Below are positions 49,462-57,017 of a stretch of 64,000 nt of DNA, piece by piece; within the stretch, counting starts at the first letter, position 1, and every line of letters begins with the position of its first letter. Under the pieces are notes generated by a model. That model made no database searches, was not told the origin of the DNA, and worked only from the letters and a program-made list of their open reading frames with translations. Position numbers and translations under genes: made by a program. Origin of the DNA: Microvirga sp. GTDB taxonomy: Bacteria > Pseudomonadota > Alphaproteobacteria > Rhizobiales > Beijerinckiaceae. Where the stretch lies: the NCBI GenBank assembly GCA_031181145.1, contig JAPSLB010000010.1:1-64000 (forward strand), in the 5' to 3' direction.

Positions 49462-49477
49462 ATGTAATCGATTACAT
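49462..49477. promoter_or_regulatory. LacI-family operator
   Basis: ATGTAATCGATTACAT, a 16-bp perfect palindrome with the central CG typical of LacI-family sites. It lies 57 bases upstream of the regulator start and 185 bases upstream of the ABC ATPase start, suited to control both. Confidence 0.85.
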
Positions 49478-49661
49478 GGCAACATTGCCAAAGATGGGCA
49501 TGTTCCTAAATCGATCGTTCAAGTCCCGCCAGAGGACGAGTCGCCAAACCGGAGGAAACGAATGTCAGAACCTGCCCCAGCCTGCTGACCGCCCCTGTGA
49601 ACGTTACACCAACGCTGCCGCAACATCGTCGGCGAACGGTATCGCTTATCCGGAGTCGCGC

Positions 49662-51182
49662 ATGGATTCCGTTCTTCGCGCAGAGAACATTTCTAAATCC
49701 TTCGGGCCGATTGAAGTCCTGAGTGGCATTTCACTCGATTTGCAGCCTGGTGAGGTTCATGCGGTCATCGGCGAGAACGGTGCTGGCAAGTCGACTCTCA
49801 TGCGCATCCTCTCCGGCCATATCGCCCCGACCAAAGGCAGCCTTTACCTCGGCGGGCAGCCGATCACCTTTTCGGGCCCCGTGGACGCCGAAAGTCACGG
49901 CATCGTTCTCGTGCATCAGGAAATTCTGCTGGCAGAAGACCTGACCGTGGCGCAGAATCTTTTTCTCGGTCGCGAGATCAAACGTTTCGGCCTCGTGAAC
50001 GACAGGATCATGCGCGAACGCACGCGGGGCATCCTGGCAGAACTCGGCACGCGGATCGACCCGGATTGCGAGGTCCGCCGCCTCTCGATCGCCGACCGCC
50101 AACTCGTGCAAATCGCCCGCGCCCTTCTGGTGCCGCACAAGATCGTGGCCTTCGACGAACCGACTGCCGTTCTCACGCCTGTCGAGGCGGAGAGTCTTTT
50201 CGCCATCATTCGCAAGCTGCGCTCCCACGGGGTCGCGGTGCTCTATATCTCCCATCGCCTCAATGAGGTGAAAGCCATTGCTGATCGGGTGACGGTTCTG
50301 CGCGACGGCCGCCACATCGCGACACGGGGCATTGAGGGCCTAGAGCCCCTCGAAATGGCCCGCCTGATGGTCGGGCGCGACATGTCGAAGCTCTATCCCG
50401 ACAAGCCCTCCACGATATCCGAACATGTCATTCTGTCCGTGCGCGACATGGTCGTCCCAGGGTATGTGGAGAATGCCTCCTTCACGTTGAGGCGTGGCGA
50501 GATCCTCGGGTTCGGCGGATTGATCGGCGCTGGCCGCACGGAGCTTTTCGAGGGCCTCGTAGGACTGCGTTCGTGCCAGGGCAGGATCACGCTCCGCGGC
50601 GAGAGCGTGCATTTTCGCGATGCACGCGAGGCCATGGCCGCAGGCATCGTCTATCTGTCCGAGGATCGCAAGGGCAAAGGGCTGCTGCTGCAACAGAACC
50701 TGAGGGTCAATCTATCGCTCGCCGCCCTCGACAGGTTCAGCCGCGGCCCCTTCATCGATGTCGGCGCAGAGGAACAGGCGCTCGATGAAGCGATCAGGAA
50801 TTTCGATATCCGCACCCGAAGCCGGGATCTCCTGGCAGGACAGCTATCCGGCGGCAATCAGCAGAAGCTCCTGCTCGCCAAAATGATGATGCTGAATCCT
50901 CGCATCATCATCATCGACGAACCGACCCGGGGGGTCGATATCGGCACCAAAGAGCAGATCTACCGCTTCGTCGCGCAGCTTGCCGAAGACGGCCTTTCCG
51001 TCGTGGTCATCTCTTCTGAGATGCAGGAACTGATCGGCTTGTGTCACCGGGTTGTCGTGATGCGCAACGGCCATGTGGCAGGCGAAGTCTCCCAGGCCGA
51101 CCTCTCCGAAGATTCCATCGTCTACCTCGCCACTGGTGTTCATGAAGAAAGGGCGGCGGAAATCGCCGCAGGCCACGCATGA
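49662..51182 (+). CDS. Sugar ABC transporter ATP-binding protein (RbsA/MglA type)
   Basis: 506 aa with two ABC domains. The first has Walker A GENGAGKST and LSIADRQLVQIARAL with VAFDEPTAVL. The second has the degenerate P-loop GLIGAGRTE and then LSGGNQQKLLLAKMM with IIDEPTRGVDIGTK. This asymmetric arrangement is typical of carbohydrate uptake transporter family 2. The frame is open back to 49476, but homology starts at the ATG at 49662. The stop overlaps the permease start (ATGA). Confidence 0.94.
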   Translation: MDSVLRAENISKSFGPIEVLSGISLDLQPGEVHAVIGENGAGKSTLMRILSGHIAPTKGSLYLGGQPITFSGPVDAESHGIVLVHQEILLAEDLTVAQNLFLGREIKRFGLVNDRIMRERTRGILAELGTRIDPDCEVRRLSIADRQLVQIARALLVPHKIVAFDEPTAVLTPVEAESLFAIIRKLRSHGVAVLYISHRLNEVKAIADRVTVLRDGRHIATRGIEGLEPLEMARLMVGRDMSKLYPDKPSTISEHVILSVRDMVVPGYVENASFTLRRGEILGFGGLIGAGRTELFEGLVGLRSCQGRITLRGESVHFRDAREAMAAGIVYLSEDRKGKGLLLQQNLRVNLSLAALDRFSRGPFIDVGAEEQALDEAIRNFDIRTRSRDLLAGQLSGGNQQKLLLAKMMMLNPRIIIIDEPTRGVDIGTKEQIYRFVAQLAEDGLSVVVISSEMQELIGLCHRVVVMRNGHVAGEVSQADLSEDSIVYLATGVHEERAAEIAAGHA

Positions 51183-52177
51183 CCGAAACCGTGCTTCGCC
51201 GCGGCGCCGAGAGGCGCAAGTCCACGATCGACCTGCGGGCGCTCTCGCCCTTCATCGCGCTCGTCGCTCTTGCCATTGCGGGAGCCCTGATTAATCCCGA
51301 CTTCCTGACGGCTTCGAACATTCTCAACGTCGTCACCCGCTCAGCCTTCATCGCCATCATTGCGGTCGGCGCCACCTTCGTGATCTCCGCCGGAGGTCTC
51401 GATCTTTCGGTAGGATCCATGGCGGCACTGACCGCAGGCGTCATGATCCTCACGCTGAACTCACTCAGCGGCGCCGATATGAGCACCATCGCGATCGGAA
51501 TGCTGGCGGCCCTTGCGCTTGGCGCCATGTGCGGCTTGGCGAACGGCCTCATCGTTACTTTCGGGCGGATCGAGCCCTTCATCGTCACGCTCGGTACCAT
51601 GGGGATCTTCCGTTCGCTGGTGGTCTGGCTGGCGGCCGGCGGCACCATCACCCTGCGCAACTTCGAGCTGCGCGAACTCTATCGACCCGTTTATTTCGGC
51701 AGCGTGTTCGGCATTCCGGTGCCGATCATTGCATTCCTCGTAGTGGCTGCGATCGGCGCCTTGATCCTTTACCGCACCTCCTTCGGCCGCCATGTGGTGG
51801 CACTGGGCTCGAACGAGGATGTGGCGCGCTATTCCGGGGTGCCGATCTGGCGCGTGCGCACGCTCACCTACGTTATCCAGGGCATCTGCGTCGGCATTGC
51901 AGTGCTGGTCTACGTACCGCGTCTCGGCTCCGCCACGCCAACCACCGGCCTGCTCTGGGAACTACAGGCGATCACCGCCGTGGTCATCGGCGGCACGGCG
52001 CTCAAGGGTGGCGTCGGCCGCGTCTGGGGTACCGTGGTCGGCGCGGTGATCCTCGAACTCGTCGCCAATATCATGGTGCTGTCCAACTTCGTCTCCGAGT
52101 TCCTCGTAGGCGCGGTTCAAGGCGCCATCATCATTATCGCCATGCTTGTGCAGCGGTCCGTCCACCGTGGGCGATGA
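51179..52177 (+). CDS. Sugar ABC transporter permease (RbsC type)
   Basis: 332 aa, about eight to ten membrane helices. RbsC signatures: ALINPDFLTASNILNVVTRS, FVISAGGLDLSVGSMAALT and VALGSNEDVARYSGVPIWRVR with ITAVVIGGTALKGGVGRVWG. It forms the channel with the ATPase coupled upstream. An ATGA overlap joins it to that gene. Confidence 0.94.
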   Translation: MTETVLRRGAERRKSTIDLRALSPFIALVALAIAGALINPDFLTASNILNVVTRSAFIAIIAVGATFVISAGGLDLSVGSMAALTAGVMILTLNSLSGADMSTIAIGMLAALALGAMCGLANGLIVTFGRIEPFIVTLGTMGIFRSLVVWLAAGGTITLRNFELRELYRPVYFGSVFGIPVPIIAFLVVAAIGALILYRTSFGRHVVALGSNEDVARYSGVPIWRVRTLTYVIQGICVGIAVLVYVPRLGSATPTTGLLWELQAITAVVIGGTALKGGVGRVWGTVVGAVILELVANIMVLSNFVSEFLVGAVQGAIIIIAMLVQRSVHRGR

Positions 52178-52244
52178 AACCGGGGCGAAGCCACCGGACA
52201 AAAAGGACAAGGGCTCAAAAACCAACACCTCCAGGGAGGAGCAG

Positions 52245-53195
52245 ATGAAAGCAGCACTTCTTAAAGTCGCTCTCGCAACCGGTCTGATGGCCGGTGTCGC
52301 GACAGGTGCGACGGCACAGCAGAAGAATGTGACGATCGCCGTTTCAATTCCAGCCGCCACTCATGGCTGGACCGGTGGCGTGGTCTATCACGCCCAGGAA
52401 ACCGCCAAGCAGCTCGAGAAAGGCTATCCCGGCCTGAAGGTGATCGTGAAGACGTCCCCTGACGGCGCGGCCCAGGCGAACGCGCTCGACGACCTGATGG
52501 CCCAGAGGGTCGATGCCCTGGTCGTCCTGCCCTTCAACTCGGACGAGCTGACGGACCCGGTTCGCGAGGTGAAGAAACGCGGTACCTTCGTTACCGTCGT
52601 CGATCGCGGCCTGAAGGATCCCTCGATCCAGGACATCTACGTCGCCGGCAACAATGCAGAGTTCGGCCGCGTCGCGGGCAAGTACTTCGTCGACAACCTG
52701 AAGGAAGGAAACGTCGTGGTGCTTCGAGGCATCCCGACCGTTATCGACGAAGAGCGCGTGTCCAACTTCGAGAAGGCTCTCGAAGGTTCGGGCGTGAAGG
52801 TCATCGACAAGCAATACGCCAACTGGAACCGTGACGATGCCTTCAAGGTGATGCAGGACTTCCTCTCCAAGCACCCGAAGCTCGACGCGGTGTGGGCATC
52901 CGACGACGACATGGCGCTCGGCGTCTTGGAAGCGATCCGGCAGGCCAAGCGCGAGGACATCAAGTTCGTGCTCGGTGGCGCGGGCATGAAGGACATGATC
53001 AAGAAGGTCATGGACAGTGACAAGATGATCCCCGCCAACGTTTCCTATCCGCCCTCGATGATCTCCACCGCCATGGGTGTCACCGCCGCGCATTTCTATA
53101 CCAACGCACCCATGCGCGGCACCTACACGCTCGATGCCCAGCTGATCACGAAGGACAACGCCCAGGAGCATTACTTCCCCGACTCGCCGTTCTAA
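52245..53195 (+). CDS. Sugar ABC transporter periplasmic binding protein (RbsB type)
   Basis: 316 aa. Signal peptide of about 24 residues (ending ATAQ). Type I binding-protein fold: VTIAVSIPAATHGWTGGVVY, VDALVVLPFNSDELTDPVRE, VVDRGLKDPSI, VVLRGIPTVIDEERVSNFEK and AVWASDDDMALGVLEAI. It likely binds a pentose, hexose or cyclitol; the ligand is not evident. GGGAGGAG precedes the ATG. A 3' hairpin follows. Confidence 0.93.
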   Translation: MKAALLKVALATGLMAGVATGATAQQKNVTIAVSIPAATHGWTGGVVYHAQETAKQLEKGYPGLKVIVKTSPDGAAQANALDDLMAQRVDALVVLPFNSDELTDPVREVKKRGTFVTVVDRGLKDPSIQDIYVAGNNAEFGRVAGKYFVDNLKEGNVVVLRGIPTVIDEERVSNFEKALEGSGVKVIDKQYANWNRDDAFKVMQDFLSKHPKLDAVWASDDDMALGVLEAIRQAKREDIKFVLGGAGMKDMIKKVMDSDKMIPANVSYPPSMISTAMGVTAAHFYTNAPMRGTYTLDAQLITKDNAQEHYFPDSPF

Positions 53196-53207
53196 CGGCT
53201 GCGCGCC

Positions 53208-53233
53208 CTCGCCCCTCCCCGACGAGGGGCGAG
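53208..53233 (+). terminator. Hairpin after the binding-protein gene
   Basis: Perfect 9-bp stem (CTCGCCCCT/AGGGGCGAG) with 8-base loop, 12 bases after the stop. It has no T-run. In ABC operons such structures protect the abundant binding-protein mRNA while letting some transcription pass to the next genes. Confidence 0.55.
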
Positions 53234-53317
53234 GCAACGGCAAGCCGCCTGCAGTGTCGAGCGGCTTTCCTTTGCCTGTTATACCTTCTTTCGCAGTCGC
53301 ATCTCGGGAGTTCACCC

Positions 53318-54379
53318 ATGAAGACCATGAAGGGTCCCGGCCTCTTCCTCGCTCAGTTCGCCGGCGACGAAGCGCCGTTCAACTCGCTCGATTCCATCTG
53401 CCGCTGGGCCGCCTCTCTCGGCTACAGGGGCGTTCAGGTTCCGACCTGGGACGCGCGCCTCTTCGACTTGAAGAGAGCCTCCGAGTCGGATGCCTATTGC
53501 GACGAGGTTCAGGGTATCGTCCGCTCGCACGGCCTGGAGATCACGGAACTCTCCACGCATCTCCAGGGTCAGCTCGTAGCCGTGCACCCGTCCTTTGACG
53601 AGGTCTTCGAGGGATTCGCGGCCCCAGAGGTGCGCGGCAATCCGAAGGCGCGGCAGGCCTGGGCCGTCGAGCAGATGCTGATGGCGGCTCAGGCGTCGCG
53701 GCGCCTCGGGCTGAAGGCGAGCGTCACCTTCTCCGGCGCGCTCGCCTGGCCCTTCGTGTATCCCTGGCCGCAGCGCCCGGCCGGACTCATCGAGACGGCA
53801 TTCGAGGAGCTGGGGCGGCGCTGGCGGCCTATCCTCGATGCCTACGAAGATGCGGATTGTCATGTCTGTTATGAGATCCATCCGGGCGAGGACATCCATG
53901 ACGGCGCGACCTTCGAGCGCTTCGTCGATGCCGTCGACGGGCACAGGCGCGCCTGCATCAACTACGATCCCAGTCACTTCCTGCTGCAGCAGCTCGACTA
54001 TGTGGCCTTCATCGATCTCTACCATGAGCGGATCAAGGCCTTCCATGCCAAGGACGCGGAGTTCAATCCGACTGGGCGCGTCGGCGTCTATGGCGGGTAT
54101 GAAAGCTGGATCAATCGTGCGGGCCGCTTCCGATCCCTCGGCGACGGGCAAGTGGATTTCAACGCCATCTTCTCCAAGCTCGCGCAGTACGACTACGATT
54201 CCTGGGCGGTGCTCGAGTGGGAATGCGCCCTGAAGCATCCTGAGGATGGCGCGCGGGAAGGCGCGGAGTTCATCCGGTCACATATCATTCGCGTCACGGA
54301 GAAGGCGTTCGACGACTTCGCCGCGGGCGGAACGGACGAGGCGGCGAACCGCCGCCTGCTCGGCATCGGCGCCGCTTGA
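53318..54379 (+). CDS. Sugar phosphate isomerase/epimerase-like TIM barrel
   Basis: 353 aa of the xylose isomerase-like family: CRWAASLGYRGVQVPTWD, GLEITELSTHLQGQLVAVHP, CYEIHPGEDIHDG, CINYDPSHFLLQ, KAFHAKDAEF and WAVLEWECALKHPEDG. The Glu, Asp-His and His-x-Lys-Asp positions are typical metal ligands. It follows the sugar transporter and precedes a Gfo/Idh enzyme. Such pairs often act on 3-keto sugars or inositols, so isomerisation or elimination of an oxidised sugar is plausible. Confidence 0.88.
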   Translation: MKTMKGPGLFLAQFAGDEAPFNSLDSICRWAASLGYRGVQVPTWDARLFDLKRASESDAYCDEVQGIVRSHGLEITELSTHLQGQLVAVHPSFDEVFEGFAAPEVRGNPKARQAWAVEQMLMAAQASRRLGLKASVTFSGALAWPFVYPWPQRPAGLIETAFEELGRRWRPILDAYEDADCHVCYEIHPGEDIHDGATFERFVDAVDGHRRACINYDPSHFLLQQLDYVAFIDLYHERIKAFHAKDAEFNPTGRVGVYGGYESWINRAGRFRSLGDGQVDFNAIFSKLAQYDYDSWAVLEWECALKHPEDGAREGAEFIRSHIIRVTEKAFDDFAAGGTDEAANRRLLGIGAA

Positions 54380-54393
54380 AGGAGAGACCGGCC

Positions 54394-55569
54394 ATGACCA
54401 TCGCAGGATCACGCGACGAGAAATTCAACCGCCGTCTCCGCCTCGGCATGGTCGGTGGTGGACGTGGCGCCTTTATCGGGGCGGTGCATCGTATTGCTGC
54501 CCGGCTCGATGACCGTTGGGAACTGGTGGCCGGCGCGCTCTCGTCCGATCCGGAGCGCGCTCGGTTGTCGGGAGAGGATCTGCTCCTGCCCCCGGACCGC
54601 ATCTACAGCACATTCCAAGACATGGCGCTGCGCGAGGGGAAGCGGGAGGACGGCATCGATGCAGTGGCAATCGTAACCCCGAACCATGCGCATGCCTCCG
54701 CGGCCGAAGCCTTTCTCAAGGCGGGAATTCACGTGATCTGCGACAAGCCCCTGACCACGACCCGTCAGGAGGCCGACAGGCTCGCGCGGCTGGCCCGCGA
54801 GTCGGGACTGATCTTCGCCGTCACCCACAACTACACCGGCTATCCGCTGGTGCGGCAGGCCCGCTCCATGATCACCGAAGGCATGCTCGGCGCCATTCGT
54901 GTGGTGCAGGTGGAGTATGCGCAGGACTGGCTCGCGACGCGGGTCGAAGAGACCGGCAGCAAGCAGGCAGAGTGGCGCACCGACCCGGCCCGGTCGGGCC
55001 CTGCAGGAGCCGTAGGCGATATCGGGACCCACGCATTCAATCTGGCCGAGTTCATCACCGGCGATGAGGTGACTTCGCTTTCGGCCGAACTCCACACCTT
55101 CGTGCAAGGCCGCAGGCTCGATGACAATGCTCACATGATGCTGCGCTTTGCGTCTGGTGCGAAGGGCATGCTCTGGTGCAGCCAGGTTGCGGCGGGCCTG
55201 GAGAACGGCTTGCGGATTCGCGTCTATGGCGAGAAGGCGGGTCTCGAATGGGACCAGGAAAGCCCGAATGTTCTGCTGTTCTCCCCCCTCGGCGAGCCGC
55301 CACGAATGATCCGCCGCAACGGATATGGCGCTAACGAGGTTTCACGAGCGGCCTCGCGCATTCCGGGCGGGCATCCGGAAGGCTACCTGGAGGGCTTTGC
55401 CCAGATCTATACCGATGTGGCGGAGCAAATCGTCGCGCGAATGGAAGGCCGCGATCCCAACCCGTTCTCGCTCCAGGTCCCCACCGTCGAGCACGGATTG
55501 CGCGGTGTCCGCTTCATCGAAGCGGCGGTTCGATCCTCTGACGCGAAGGCTGCCTGGGTGGAGATCTGA
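54394..55569 (+). CDS. Gfo/Idh/MocA family oxidoreductase
   Basis: 391 aa. NAD-binding start LGMVGGGRGAFIGAVHR with Rossmann glycines, then VAIVTPNHAHASAAEAFLKA and the EKP-like HVICDKPLTTT (Asp for Glu in the EKP motif). The substrate-binding domain has GDIGTHAFNLAEFITGDEV, with the conserved Asp-x-x-x-His. It oxidises a sugar or cyclitol. The ATG at 54394 has AAGGAGAG upstream and lies 15 bases after the epimerase gene. Confidence 0.92.
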   Translation: MTIAGSRDEKFNRRLRLGMVGGGRGAFIGAVHRIAARLDDRWELVAGALSSDPERARLSGEDLLLPPDRIYSTFQDMALREGKREDGIDAVAIVTPNHAHASAAEAFLKAGIHVICDKPLTTTRQEADRLARLARESGLIFAVTHNYTGYPLVRQARSMITEGMLGAIRVVQVEYAQDWLATRVEETGSKQAEWRTDPARSGPAGAVGDIGTHAFNLAEFITGDEVTSLSAELHTFVQGRRLDDNAHMMLRFASGAKGMLWCSQVAAGLENGLRIRVYGEKAGLEWDQESPNVLLFSPLGEPPRMIRRNGYGANEVSRAASRIPGGHPEGYLEGFAQIYTDVAEQIVARMEGRDPNPFSLQVPTVEHGLRGVRFIEAAVRSSDAKAAWVEI

Positions 55570-55620
55570 TCCATCGCCGAAGATTGCCGTTCGACCGCTC
55601 GGAACGGGATATGTGGCGAG

Positions 55621-55643
55621 GCCTGTGCCTTTTGGGCACAGGC
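55621..55643 (+). terminator. Hairpin after the sugar operon
   Basis: Perfect 9-bp stem GCCTGTGCC/GGCACAGGC, loop TTTTG, 52 bases after the Gfo/Idh stop and before the Fur-family gene. No T-run follows. It is likely the operon end. Confidence 0.6.
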
Positions 55644-55690
55644 TGGTGATTCCTGCCTTGAAATCATCACCATAATTATGACGTATAGGG

Positions 55691-56131
55691 GTGACCAAGC
55701 CTTCTTTGAAAGTCGATCCCGTCATGGCAGCGAACCACCACCATCGTGCCCTTGAGGAGTTGAACGACACGCAAAAGCGCGTTCACCGAATACTGAGCGC
55801 TGCCCAGAATCCTCTTTCGGCCTATGAGGTGCTCGACAAGCTGCGTGCCAAGGGAGCCGTCACGCCTCCGACCGTCTACCGCTCTCTGGACAAGCTCATC
55901 GAAAAAGGGTTGGCCCACCGGCTTGAAAGCCTCAACGCCTATGTGGCGTGCAAGCACCCCCACCACCACGAGATGGCGGCCTTTGCCATCTGTGAGAATT
56001 GTGGCCTCGTCACGGAATTCAGCGATCCGAGCATCAATGAGCGGCTGGCCCAATGGGGTGACGACCATTCGTTCTGTTCGAAGAAGGTTACCGTTGAGAT
56101 ACGCGGCCTCTGCGAGGTCTGCTCGAAATGA
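55691..56131 (+). CDS. zur: Zur-like Fur family transcriptional regulator
   Basis: 146 aa from the GTG at 55691, or 135 from an ATG at 55724; neither has a clear ribosome-binding site. The winged HTH has PPTVYRSLDKLIEKGLAHRL; the metal-binding domain has CKHPHHHEMAAF, the first CxxC in CENCG and the second in CEVC at the C terminus. This is the structural zinc pattern of Fur/Zur proteins, and the HPHHHE stretch suggests Zur. No zinc transporter gene is adjacent; a second Fur-like gene follows 200 bases on. Confidence 0.87.
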   Translation: MTKPSLKVDPVMAANHHHRALEELNDTQKRVHRILSAAQNPLSAYEVLDKLRAKGAVTPPTVYRSLDKLIEKGLAHRLESLNAYVACKHPHHHEMAAFAICENCGLVTEFSDPSINERLAQWGDDHSFCSKKVTVEIRGLCEVCSK

Positions 56132-56331
56132 TAAGCAACGAGAAACTTGGCAGTTTCCGTTCCGTTATTGCATATCACACAACAATCACTTAGAAGATCT
56201 GTCTGCTAATTCGCCAAATTCCCTTGGGGAAAATGCAGATTTGCAAGACTTCATTGCAACGATAACACATTGTTAAGACATTATTTCCCCTATATGAATG
56301 GGTAGGTTTTGAAATAACAGGAGTGTGGCGC
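56132..56331 (+). promoter_or_regulatory. AT-rich regulatory region between the two Fur-family genes
   Basis: This 200-base gap is much more AT-rich than the rest of the window. It contains TAACACATTGTTA (near 56267-56279), a short inverted repeat, and several -10-like hexamers close to the start of the second gene. It is a good place for auto- or cross-regulation by the Fur-like proteins. Confidence 0.35.
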
Positions 56332-56784
56332 ATGAGCACAAGAGCCGTCAGGAAAGAAGAAGAAGAGAACCTCCTCCGTCGTGCGGACGACCTTTGCCGC
56401 CAGAATAATCTCCGTCTGACGCCGATCCGTGAGCGCGTTTACCGCGAACTGGTTCAGAGCGGCGGCCCGGTGGGCGCATACGACCTCGTTGACCGTCTCA
56501 GCAGCGACAAGAAGCGTCTGGCCCCCGTGACGATCTACCGTGCCCTCGACTTCCTGCGCGATGCCGGCCTGGTTCATCGTCTCGCCACGCAGAACTCCTA
56601 CGTGGTCTCTCACGGCCAGCCAGATGTTAACGCCATGAAGATCATGTTCGTGGACTCGAAGACAGGCGAGACTATCGAGGTTCATTCCACGGAGGTGGCA
56701 GAGGCCGTCCGCAAAGCTGCCGAGCAGGCCGGCTTCAAGTCGGTTTCGCCCTTCATGGAAGTTGAAGGCGAGTTGAATCGCTAG
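56332..56784 (+). CDS. Fur-like regulator lacking the cysteine metal site
   Basis: 150 aa. The winged HTH is typical of the Fur family (LRLTPIRERVYRELVQSGGP, then APVTIYRALDFLRDAGLVHR). In the second half, where metal-sensing members carry HxFxxCxxC, this protein reads VNAMKIMFVDSKTGETIEV and has no CxxC; it has one Cys in total, near the N terminus. It could be metal-independent or sense through other residues, like Irr, but it does not look like Irr itself. The ATG at 56332 has AGGAG upstream. It follows the Zur-like gene in tandem. Confidence 0.82.
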   Translation: MSTRAVRKEEEENLLRRADDLCRQNNLRLTPIRERVYRELVQSGGPVGAYDLVDRLSSDKKRLAPVTIYRALDFLRDAGLVHRLATQNSYVVSHGQPDVNAMKIMFVDSKTGETIEVHSTEVAEAVRKAAEQAGFKSVSPFMEVEGELNR

Positions 56785-56912
56785 CGCATCGTGCGGAAAA
56801 GTGGGCCCGGTTTTCGCTGACGCAGCCCTTCGGGTCCGCTCCAGACGATGCGCTCATTCGAGAAGGGAACATCGGACCCAAAAGTGCGAATCCACTTTTC
56901 ACGTCCGATGCT
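56785..56912. repeat. Diverged copy of the paired palindromic repeat
   Basis: Starts with GCGCATCGTGCGGAAAAGTG as at 9825, then continues with an altered right arm containing an insertion before CGATGCGCTCAT. The second palindrome has AACATCGGACCC on the left, no longer matching its right arm CACTTTTCACGTCCGATGCT fully. It starts one base after the preceding stop codon. Confidence 0.8.
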
Positions 56913-56981
56913 CCAGGGCTGACCTGACCGAACCTGAAAAGGTGGAGGCGCTGAGCGCCTGTCCCTTCTGAGATGGACATG

Positions 56982-57011
56982 AAAGGCCGGACAACGCGTT
57001 GTCCGGCCTTT
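56982..57011. terminator. Bidirectional terminator between the Fur-like and RND genes
   Basis: A 30-base perfect palindrome (15-bp arms, AAAGGCCGGACAACG and complement) with flanking TTT runs on both sides. It is just after the RND stop on the minus strand and downstream of the Fur-like gene on the plus strand. Confidence 0.85.
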
Positions 57012-57017
57012 TCCGTT

